Source of the DNA: an uncultured Propionibacteriaceae bacterium
GTDB lineage: Bacteria > Actinomycetota > Actinomycetes > Propionibacteriales > Propionibacteriaceae
Direction of reading: 5' to 3'
DNA length: 64,000 bases
Assembly (NCBI GenBank): GCA_937965785.1
Contig: CALCKT010000012.1
Coordinates: 78,449 to 142,448 of the forward strand
Both the position numbers and the translations under genes were made by a program. A model generated the notes under the pieces. It saw nothing but the letters and a program-made list of their open reading frames with translations. It made no database searches and was not told the origin of the DNA. Below, piece by piece: positions 57,452-64,000 of this stretch (positions within the stretch are counted from its first letter, which is position 1; every line of letters begins with the position of its first letter).

Positions 57452-57560
57452 GTGACCACGCTATTGAGCGCCCGGAGTCATCGTCTTGAACGAAACGGAC
57501 ACGACACCTCCCCACCCCTTTGACCGGCCACACCACACCCCACCGCCCCGCCCCCTCCCA

Positions 57561-57713
57561 CCGGTTTTGCTGGCCTTAACACTGGTTTGCTGGCCTTGTT
57601 GATGTTTGCTGGCGTCACAGCGCAGGCAAACGTGAACAAGCCCAGCAAACCGACATCAGGGCCAGCAAACCGACATCAGGGCCAGCAAATAGGTGCTAAG
57701 GCCAGCAAACCGG
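57561..57713. repeat. Family B nested inverted repeat, copy 2
   Basis: Outer arms CCGGTTTTGCTGGCCTTA and CTAAGGCCAGCAAACCGG, with further nested GTTTGCTGGCC/GGCCAGCAAAC arms and the same GTCACAGCGCAGGCAAACGT core as copy 1. One arm unit, CGACATCAGGGCCAGCAAA, is repeated in tandem. Confidence 0.88.
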
Positions 57714-57720
57714 ATCCGAC

Positions 57721-57800
57721 GGGTGGCCGGGGCTCCGATCGGGTGGCCGGGGCTCCTGTCGGTTGGCCGAGGCTCCGGGCGGGTGGCCGGGCTGTTGGTT
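57721..57800. repeat. 20-bp tandem repeat, four units
   Basis: Four consecutive 20-bp units of GGGTGGCCGGGGCTCCGATC and variants, in exact register, with the last unit degenerate. It lies 55 bp before the -10 of the quinone-oxidoreductase gene. Confidence 0.85.
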
Positions 57801-57854
57801 GGGGTTGGACGGGGTCCCGGGCGGTTTTCTCACAGCAGGGTGAGGGGCCGCGCA

Positions 57855-57860
57855 TAGACT
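57855..57860 (+). promoter_or_regulatory. -10 hexamer TAGACT, leaderless-type spacing
   Basis: TAGACT ends 7 nt before ATG 57868, and no ribosome binding site separates them. This is the spacing of a leaderless transcript. Confidence 0.55.
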
Positions 57861-57867
57861 TCCTCTC

Positions 57868-58839
57868 ATGCGAGCTGTCATCGTCGAGGAGCCCGGGGAC
57901 GTCGAGGCCCTGACCATCAAGGAAACCCCCACCCCCACCCCCCAGCCGGGGGAGGTGCTGGTGCGCACCGTCGCCGCGGGCGTGAACCGCGCCGACCTGC
58001 TGCAACGTCGCGGCTACTACCCGCCCCCGAAGGGCATCACCGACATCATCGGCCTGGAGGCCTCCGGTGTCGTCGAGGCGATCAGCGCCGGTGTGACCCG
58101 GTGGAGGATCGGCGACGAGGTGGTGGCGCTGCTCGCGGGTGGCGGCTATGCGGAGTACTTCGTCGTCCCCGAGGGGCAGCTGGTTCCCCCTCCCCCCGGG
58201 GTGGATCTCGTGACCGCCGCGGGTCTGCTGGAGGTGGCCGCCACCGTCGTCTCGAACATGGACGTCGCCGGTTTGAAGGCCGGTGAGACGCTGCTGGTCC
58301 ACGGCGGGGCGGGTGGGGTCGGCACCTTCGCCACCCAGTACGCGAAATCCCTCGGAGCGCGCGTCGTCACCACCGCCGGCAGCGACCCGAAGCTGCTGCA
58401 CTGCCTGGCCCACGGCGCCGAGGTGGCGCTCGACTACCACGGCGACTGGGTCGACGGGGTGCGCGAGGCCACCGGGGGCCGCGGCGCGGACGTGATCCTG
58501 GACATCATGGGCGCCAAATACCTGGAGGCGAATGTCAAGGCCCTCGCCAAACGCGGCCGCATGGTGGTGATCGGCCTCCAGGGCGGCACCAAGGGAACCC
58601 TCAACCTGGGACTGCTGCTGCAGAAGATGGGAACCATCACGGCAACGTCGCTGCGATTCCGGCCGGTCGCGGAGAAGGCCGCGATCTGCACCCGGGTGGT
58701 GGAGACGGTGTGGCCGAAGATCGGCGACGGCGAGATCCGCCCCGCCCCCGAGACCCGGGTCCCGTTCGACGAGGTGCGCCGGGCGCACCAGATCCTCGAG
58801 TCCGGGGAGAACGTCGGCAAACTGGTGCTGGTGTTCTGA
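57868..58839 (+). CDS. NAD(P)H-quinone oxidoreductase-like MDR protein
   Basis: A 323-residue zinc-free medium-chain reductase (zeta-crystallin/PIG3 type). RAVIVEEPGDVEALTIKETP, AAGVNRADLLQRRGYYPPPK, the GLEASGVVEAIS region, the NADPH loop LLVHGGAGGVGTFATQYAKS (about 140-160) and a C-terminal RRAHQILESGENVGKLVLVF. PIG3-type members reduce quinones one electron at a time. Single gene with its own promoter and terminator. Confidence 0.93.
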   Translation: MRAVIVEEPGDVEALTIKETPTPTPQPGEVLVRTVAAGVNRADLLQRRGYYPPPKGITDIIGLEASGVVEAISAGVTRWRIGDEVVALLAGGGYAEYFVVPEGQLVPPPPGVDLVTAAGLLEVAATVVSNMDVAGLKAGETLLVHGGAGGVGTFATQYAKSLGARVVTTAGSDPKLLHCLAHGAEVALDYHGDWVDGVREATGGRGADVILDIMGAKYLEANVKALAKRGRMVVIGLQGGTKGTLNLGLLLQKMGTITATSLRFRPVAEKAAICTRVVETVWPKIGDGEIRPAPETRVPFDEVRRAHQILESGENVGKLVLVF

Positions 58840-58861
58840 GGGACCCCGCAGGAGAAGCCAC

Positions 58862-58887
58862 GGCGCGACCGCAGGAACGGTCGCGCC
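58862..58887 (+). terminator. Terminator after the quinone-oxidoreductase gene
   Basis: A perfect 10-bp stem, GGCGCGACCG with CGGTCGCGCC, and a 6-nt loop. Only a weak pyrimidine tail (ACTTCC) follows. Confidence 0.65.
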
Positions 58888-58939
58888 ACTTCCCTACGCT
58901 AAGCTGACCGAATCGCATTCCCGACAGAATGAGGTTACT

Positions 58940-60010
58940 GTGCGTGTTGTCAGCATAGTTGGCGCCCGCCCGCAGTTCGTGAAGCTAGCTCCCATCGCGA
59001 AGGCTTTCGAGGCCGAGGGGATAGACCACAGGATCATCCACACTGGTCAGCACTACGACGTGAACATGTCAGAGTCGTTCTTCATGGAGCTGGGGATCCC
59101 CACCCCGGACCTGCACCTGGGTGTCGGAGGCGGCAGCCACGGCGTGATGACAGGACGGATGTTGGAGGAGCTCGACCCTGCACTTGCAGGCCTTGAGCCT
59201 GACTGGGTCCTGGTCTACGGCGACACCAACTCCACGATCGCCGGAGCCCTGTCTGCCGTCAAGCTGCATCTAAAAGTGGCGCACCTGGAAGCAGGGTTGC
59301 GTTCCTTCAATCGACGCATGCCGGAAGAACACAACCGCGTCCTGACAGATCACGCCGCCGACCTGTGCCTGGCCCCCACAGCCGACGCGATGGCCCACTT
59401 GGCCGCTGAGGGCTTGGCCGCCCGATCCATACTCGTGGGTGACGTCATGACTGACGTCTGTCTGCAGGTCCGTGATTCCGTTGTGACCGCTCAGCGCATC
59501 GTCCCGGGTATTCCTAGCGGTCAACGTTACGTCTTGGCGACTATTCACCGCGCGGAAAACACGGACGACCCACAACGTCTTCACGCAATCCTGACCTCAC
59601 TGAACTCCTTGGACGTTCCCGTGTATCTTCCCGCCCACCCCAGGCTGAAAGCGCGACTGGAATCCGGTGACCCCGGAATCGCCTTGGGGAACCTGCACCT
59701 CATCGACCCCCTCGCCTACCCGGACATGGTCGCAGCAGTGATACATGCCGCAGGAGTCATCACCGATTCGGGCGGCTTGCAGAAAGAGGCTTTCCTGCTG
59801 GGCACGGTATGCACGACAGTTCGCACCGAGACCGAATGGGTGGAGACAATCCGCAATGGATGGAACGTTCTTGATCCAAACCTGGAACGACTGGCTGAGA
59901 CCGCCACCCGAAACAACCCGCCAACTGACCCCACCGCGCCTTATGGTGATGGAACAGCCGCGTTCACGGTGGCGCGAACGTTGATGGACAACACGTCCGC
60001 CGAGACGTGA
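58940..60010 (+). CDS. wecB: UDP-N-acetylglucosamine 2-epimerase (non-hydrolysing)
   Basis: A 356-residue epimerase that makes UDP-ManNAc for surface polysaccharides. VSIVGARPQFVKLAPIAKAF at the N-terminus, HTGQHYDVNMSESFFMELGI, VLVYGDTNSTIAGALSA, AHLEAGLRSFNRRMPEEHNR and the TDSGGLQKEAFLLG loop are all hallmark motifs. GTG 58940 is the start. It begins the polysaccharide gene run; a nucleotide-sugar dehydrogenase at the right edge could oxidise its product. Confidence 0.94.
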   Translation: MRVVSIVGARPQFVKLAPIAKAFEAEGIDHRIIHTGQHYDVNMSESFFMELGIPTPDLHLGVGGGSHGVMTGRMLEELDPALAGLEPDWVLVYGDTNSTIAGALSAVKLHLKVAHLEAGLRSFNRRMPEEHNRVLTDHAADLCLAPTADAMAHLAAEGLAARSILVGDVMTDVCLQVRDSVVTAQRIVPGIPSGQRYVLATIHRAENTDDPQRLHAILTSLNSLDVPVYLPAHPRLKARLESGDPGIALGNLHLIDPLAYPDMVAAVIHAAGVITDSGGLQKEAFLLGTVCTTVRTETEWVETIRNGWNVLDPNLERLAETATRNNPPTDPTAPYGDGTAAFTVARTLMDNTSAET

Positions 60011-60152
60011 ACTGCGGCATCTGCGCGACGCCCCGCGAGACGATTCTCTAAAGGTTCAGCTCCTTGCCTCCAAGGCCAAGGAAACGCAACACACGAGTTC
60101 TTGGGCGGCCACCGTCAGATTCCCGCCGTACCTTGATTTGGAGCCAATCACG

Positions 60153-61247
60153 ATGAAGCGAATGATCTACCATCACCCGCTACCACTCACGGAGGGTGCA
60201 ACATCAGCTTCCGGCATCCGACCCGTGCAGATGAAACACGCCTTCGAGAAAGTGGGCTACGAGGTCTGGGATGTGACGGGGTTCACCAAGGAACGCGCCC
60301 AACGCGCCGCCGATGTCCGTCATGCCCTGCGCCGCGGGATCCGGTTCGATTTCTGCTACTCGGAATCCTCCACCATGCCCATGTCCATGACGAATCCGAC
60401 CCACCTGCCCACTCGGCCGTTCCTGGACTCCTCTTTCTTCCGGACTCTGCGACGTAACCGCATCCCCATCGGTCATTTTCTGCGAGACGTCTACTGGCGA
60501 TTTCCTGAGTACAGACAATCCATCAAATTCCCCAAACGCGAGGCCGCTCTGCTCGCCTATGGCTGGGACATGCGGGTGCTGCGACATCAGGTTGATCACG
60601 TCTTTCTGCCGAGTGTGGAAATGGCCGCGTATCTCGATTTGGGGCGAACTCCGTTCTCGGCGCTACCTCCGGGACACGGATACCCAGCCCCAGTGGATGG
60701 CCCGAAAACTGGGATATCCATTTTCTACGTGGGCGGCATCGGGACGCACTACCACATGCACCAACTCTTCGCGGGCGTGAAGGAGGCCAGCTCGGAGGGC
60801 ATCAACGTCCGACTCACCGTGTGTGTGCGGCCTGAAGAATGGGAAACCGCCCAGCACGAATACGCAGAATGGGAATGCCCGGCAATCAAGGTGGTTCACG
60901 CCCACGGCCCAGCCCTGCTGAACTACTTCCGAGACGCCAACATCGCGTCACTCATGATCGAACCGATGGAATACCGTCAACTCGCGGTTCCCGTCAAACT
61001 GTTCGAGTACATCGGAGCGGGCAAACCGATCCTCGCGACGAAAGGCACCCTGACCGGCAAGAAGGTCGAGGAGGACTCCCTCGGCTGGGTCATCGACAAC
61101 ACCTCCGACTCCCTGGTCGAGCTGCTCAGACGACTCGAACACGACCCCGGAGAGGTGGAACGGAAGAGGCAGACGCTCCTGACCCACCGGGAGGGCCACT
61201 CGTGGGAGAACCGGGCCCGCCAGGTCGCGGCAACCCTCCAGGGCTGA
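60153..61247 (+). CDS. Glycosyltransferase (GT4/GT1-like, GT-B fold)
   Basis: A 364-residue protein with a GT-B layout: SASGIRPVQMKHAFEKVGYE near the N-terminus, RIPIGHFLRDVYWRFPEYRQ in the acceptor half, FYVGGIGTHYHMHQLFAGVK, and the donor-site end AVPVKLFEYIGAGKPILATK. ATG 60153 with GGAG 9 nt upstream is preferred over TTG 60138. It follows wecB by 142 bp. Linkage and sugar are unknown. Confidence 0.85.
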   Translation: MKRMIYHHPLPLTEGATSASGIRPVQMKHAFEKVGYEVWDVTGFTKERAQRAADVRHALRRGIRFDFCYSESSTMPMSMTNPTHLPTRPFLDSSFFRTLRRNRIPIGHFLRDVYWRFPEYRQSIKFPKREAALLAYGWDMRVLRHQVDHVFLPSVEMAAYLDLGRTPFSALPPGHGYPAPVDGPKTGISIFYVGGIGTHYHMHQLFAGVKEASSEGINVRLTVCVRPEEWETAQHEYAEWECPAIKVVHAHGPALLNYFRDANIASLMIEPMEYRQLAVPVKLFEYIGAGKPILATKGTLTGKKVEEDSLGWVIDNTSDSLVELLRRLEHDPGEVERKRQTLLTHREGHSWENRARQVAATLQG

Positions 61248-61334
61248 GCCACTGATGAGCCTCCGGGGGCGGTCGCCGAGCGGGCGGGCGATCCACATGG
61301 CTGAGCCTCCCGGAAGCCACCGGACCCCTTCGAC

Positions 61335-61340
61335 TAGGCT
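61335..61340 (+). promoter_or_regulatory. -10 hexamer TAGGCT in front of argG, leaderless-type spacing
   Basis: TAGGCT ends 6 nt before GTG 61347, so the mRNA may start at or very near the start codon. This gives argG its own promoter within the polysaccharide run. Confidence 0.5.
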
Positions 61341-61346
61341 GGCGGA

Positions 61347-62771
61347 GTGACCAAGGTTCTCACTTCTCTTCCCGTCGGCGAACGCGTCGGCATCGCTTTC
61401 TCCGGTGGTCTCGACACCTCCGTCGCTGTCGCCTGGATGCGCGAGTCGGGTGCCATTCCGTGCACCTACACCGCCGACATCGGTCAGTACGACGAAACCG
61501 ACATCGCCTCGGTGCCCGGCCGCGCCGAGGTGTACGGGGCGGAGATCTCCCGGCTCGTGGACTGCAAGGAAGCGCTCGTCGCCGAGGGCCTGTCCGCGCT
61601 GGCCTGCGGCGCCTTCCACATCCGCTCAGGAGGTCGCGCGTACTTCAACACCACCCCCATCGGCCGGGCCGTCACCGGCACCCTGCTGGTGCGGGCGATG
61701 GCCGCCGACGACGTGTCGGTGTGGGGCGACGGCTCCACCTACAAGGGCAACGACATCGAACGCTTCTACCGCTACGGCCTGATGGCGAACCCGGAGCTGC
61801 GGATCTACAAGCCGTGGCTCGACGAGGCGTTCGTCTCGCTGCTGGGCGGCCGCGCCGAGATGAGCACCTGGCTGGCCGAACGCGGCCTGCCCTACCGCGA
61901 CTCCAAGGAGAAGGCCTACTCCACCGACGCCAACATCTGGGGCGCCACCCACGAGGCGAAAACCCTCGAGGACCTCGACGTCTCCCTGGAGACGGTGGAA
62001 CCGATCATGGGCGTCAAGTTCTGGGACCCGGCCGTCGAGATCCCGACGGAGGACGTCTCGATCCGTTTCGAGCAGGGCCAGCCGGTGGCGATCAACGGCC
62101 GCCGTTTCGACAGCCCCGTCGCCCTGGTGCTGGAGGCCAACGCCATCGGCGGCCGCCACGGCCTGGGCATGAGCGACCAGATCGAGAACCGCATCATCGA
62201 GGCCAAGTCGCGGGGCATCTACGAGGCCCCGGGCATGGCGCTGCTGTGGATCGCCTACGAACGCCTCCTGGCGGCGATCCACAACGAGGACACCCTCGCG
62301 AACTACCGCTCCGAGGGGCTGCGGCTCGGCCGGCTGCTGTACGAGGGTCGCTGGCTGGATCCGCAGTCGCTGATGCTGCGCGAGTCGATCCAGCGCTGGG
62401 TGGCCTCCGCCGTAACCGGTGAGGTGGACCTGAGGCTGCGTCGCGGCGACGACTACACCATCCTCGACACCCGAGGCCCGAACCTGTCCTACCAGCCGGA
62501 GAAACTCTCGATGGAGCGCGTCGAGGACGCGGCCTTCGGACCCACCGACCGCATCGGGCAGCTCACGATGCGCAACCTGGACATCGCGGACTCCCGCGAA
62601 CGCCTCGAACTGTACGCCTCCCAGGGCACGCTGCTCGCAGGTCACGTCAACCTCATCGGCACCCTGGAGCAGGGCGGCGCGGCGAAGATCGCCGCCCTCG
62701 GGTCGGGCAGGACCACCGAACAGGTCGAGGACGCGGCCCTGCGCTCGGCCATGGACTTCGGAACGGACTGA
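61347..62771 (+). CDS. argG: Argininosuccinate synthase
   Basis: A 474-residue enzyme that joins citrulline and aspartate with ATP. The long (about 450-480 residue) branch is indicated by VGIAFSGGLDTSVAVAWMRE (ATP loop), YTADIGQYDETDIASVPGRA, FNTTPIGRAVTGTLLVRAMA, GDGSTYKGNDIERFYRYGLM and EKAYSTDANIWGATHEAKTL. GTG 61347 is the start. It stands between sugar-related genes without other arginine genes in view. Confidence 0.96.
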   Translation: MTKVLTSLPVGERVGIAFSGGLDTSVAVAWMRESGAIPCTYTADIGQYDETDIASVPGRAEVYGAEISRLVDCKEALVAEGLSALACGAFHIRSGGRAYFNTTPIGRAVTGTLLVRAMAADDVSVWGDGSTYKGNDIERFYRYGLMANPELRIYKPWLDEAFVSLLGGRAEMSTWLAERGLPYRDSKEKAYSTDANIWGATHEAKTLEDLDVSLETVEPIMGVKFWDPAVEIPTEDVSIRFEQGQPVAINGRRFDSPVALVLEANAIGGRHGLGMSDQIENRIIEAKSRGIYEAPGMALLWIAYERLLAAIHNEDTLANYRSEGLRLGRLLYEGRWLDPQSLMLRESIQRWVASAVTGEVDLRLRRGDDYTILDTRGPNLSYQPEKLSMERVEDAAFGPTDRIGQLTMRNLDIADSRERLELYASQGTLLAGHVNLIGTLEQGGAAKIAALGSGRTTEQVEDAALRSAMDFGTD

Positions 62772-62826
62772 GAAACACCTCTCCCAGAGCCGGCTCAACC
62801 AACTTCCGCCCCCGCAGCCGGTCGGC

Positions 62827-63873
62827 TCAGCCGACTCCGAGGAAGGGCGCCAGACGCTCGGCCGAGACCCGGCCGTCGTGCCACTTCTCGGCGAATGCCC
62901 GGTTCTCGGCCGCCCGGGCACGCAGCTCGTCGCGACGGTCACGAATGGACGCGACCACCTCGTAAAGGTCGTGGGGGGTTGCCTCCAGCAGATGGGGCGA
63001 CTCCGGCATCCGGTCACGGACCACATCGTTCATGCGTCCGACACACACCCGGCCCGCGGCCATCGCCTCCACGGCAGCCACCCCGTAGGACCCGAACATC
63101 ACCTGATCCACCACCACGTCACAGGACCGCACCAGTTCCCGCAGCTGCGCGTGCGGTAGCCCCGAAGGCGCGACGTACTCGATCGCCCCCTCGTCATGGA
63201 GCCGCCGAAGCACCGGATCGATGAACTGGGTGCCCTTGATCGGTGGTTTCCGCTGCGAGGGAACATGCACCACGAGGGGTTTGTCACGTTCCAGCAGCGG
63301 CGCATCCGAGGCCCACGAATCAACATCGACCACCACCGGCAGCCACGTGCTGAAGGGCAGGTCGAAACCCATGTCCGGGGTGGAATGGAACACCGGCCAG
63401 CCACAGGACGCCGCGAAACTCCGGTTGATCTCGGTGCGGCGAATCAGCGAGGACCGCCACTTCTCGTCGCCGACCGTGAAGTACGACCACTCGTCGCGGG
63501 CCATGTGCGCCAAGGGATCGCGCACATCGGAGCCGTGCGCGATCAACGCCATCGAATACCCCATCTCCGCCAGCCTCCGGGCATCGGACTGGAAATGAGA
63601 GGCGCGATCCCACCGCGCGAAGGACATGAAACCGTCGAGCGCCACATGGGTGACGCCGTCGAACAGCCGCCCCGCGCGCCAGCCCCACGCGACGGGGGTG
63701 CGAAACCCGATCCGGCCCAACAACCTGTCCACCTCGAAGTGGAACCCACCCCCACGCAACGGCACCCCGGAAAACGACCAAGCCCCCACCGGAAGATTCG
63801 ATGCGACGGCCCGCGCCCATGCGGTCGCCTGCCCGGCGTAGTTCGAAGGCCCGATGGCCAGCACAGGACTCAT
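62827..63873 (-). CDS. Glycosyltransferase-like protein
   Basis: A 348-residue protein with a GT-B-like C-terminus: PLVVHVPSQRKPPIKGTQFI, then CDVVVDQVMFGSYGVAAVEA and MAAGRVCVGRMNDVVRDRMP, where a donor-site Glu is expected. The N-terminal half (VLAIGPSNYAGQATAWARAV, ALIAHGSDVRDP) would bind the acceptor. ATG 63873 is the start. It diverges from the nucleotide-sugar dehydrogenase gene. Specific activity unknown. Confidence 0.78.
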   Translation of the reverse strand: MSPVLAIGPSNYAGQATAWARAVASNLPVGAWSFSGVPLRGGGFHFEVDRLLGRIGFRTPVAWGWRAGRLFDGVTHVALDGFMSFARWDRASHFQSDARRLAEMGYSMALIAHGSDVRDPLAHMARDEWSYFTVGDEKWRSSLIRRTEINRSFAASCGWPVFHSTPDMGFDLPFSTWLPVVVDVDSWASDAPLLERDKPLVVHVPSQRKPPIKGTQFIDPVLRRLHDEGAIEYVAPSGLPHAQLRELVRSCDVVVDQVMFGSYGVAAVEAMAAGRVCVGRMNDVVRDRMPESPHLLEATPHDLYEVVASIRDRRDELRARAAENRAFAEKWHDGRVSAERLAPFLGVG

Positions 63874-63947
63874 GCGGCACAGATTATCCCGTGAGTACAA
63901 TCACCTGCAGCAGCGCGCTGGGTTCAGTGTTTGGGAAGGAATCGCTC

Positions 63948-64000
63948 GTGAAGATTGCCGTCATCGCACTCGGGAAGATTGGGTTGCCGTTGGCTGTCCA
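63948..64000 (+). CDS. Nucleotide-sugar dehydrogenase (UDP-glucose/UDP-ManNAc type), N-terminal start only
   Basis: Starts at GTG 63948 after GGGAAGGA and reads KIAVIALGKIGLPLAVQ to the window edge. This is the Rossmann NAD-binding start of the UDP-glucose/GDP-mannose dehydrogenase family. Beside wecB it could be a UDP-ManNAc dehydrogenase (WecC type). Only 17 codons are visible. Confidence 0.75.
   Translation, partial: MKIAVIALGKIGLPLAV

Overview
The window reads as a chromosomal segment of a high-GC actinobacterium, most likely a member of the Propionibacteriaceae (an inference). The support is strong third-position GC, GTG/TTG starts, ATGA/GTGA-coupled operons, an IdeR/DtxR-type iron box, an actinobacterial tRNA-deaminase-associated protein next to tadA, MenB-type menaquinone synthesis, and promoter -10 hexamers sitting 6-7 nt before start codons, as in leaderless mRNAs.

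Layout. 1-4.7 kb: a FecBCD/E-type metal-chelate ABC importer (minus strand, cut by the left edge) diverges from a SAM methyltransferase across a Fur-superfamily-like palindrome. 4.8-26.9 kb is accessory DNA. It holds an AT-rich membrane-anchored GNAT protein, a decayed IS481 transposase, a stray copy of the 3' end of a MocR gene, and a Schlafen/AlbA_2-type regulator bracketed by an exact 24-bp repeat. It also holds an IS5-like remnant, a TIGR04255-type protein with a coiled-coil/HTH partner, an OsmC protein, and a MocR regulator diverging from a Tm-1-like/PEP-hydrolase-like/SRPBCC operon. A papain-fold peptidase with a lipoprotein follows, then a complete Wadjet (JetABCD) anti-plasmid system. 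26.9-37.1 kb: a seven-gene operon behind an IdeR/DtxR-like box. It encodes a binding lipoprotein, permease, ATPase, CobN-type chelatase, a small orphan lipoprotein, a ChlI/ChlD fusion and a ChlI ATPase.

37.3-47 kb: a palindromic repeat family, tRNA-Ser(CGA), an ADP-ribosylglycohydrolase, and a LacI/GH32/ABC locus for fructoside use. A CDF-type transporter with a gutted ArsR gene and a vapBC pair set between GH32 debris come next. 46.9-58.9 kb is mostly core genes: tadA and partner, upp, menB, a GDPD, an LCP ligase, a RluA-type synthase, tRNA-Arg(ACG), two further tRNA-Ser genes and a quinone-oxidoreductase-like protein. An araC/VOC pair here is embedded in repeats, and a 45-bp dispersed repeat sits in frame inside araC. 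58.9-64 kb: surface-polysaccharide genes (wecB-like, two glycosyltransferases, start of a nucleotide-sugar dehydrogenase) with argG among them.

The most interesting candidate is the iron-box operon at 26.9-36.9 kb. All three parts of a class I tetrapyrrole metal-chelatase machine are translationally linked to a siderophore/haem/B12-type importer, with no cobalamin or chlorophyll biosynthesis gene nearby. My inference is that it takes up a metallated tetrapyrrole or chelate under iron starvation and exchanges or removes the metal. The second is the in-frame capture of an intergenic repeat by the AraC-type regulator. All calls come from reading the sequence; no database search was run.
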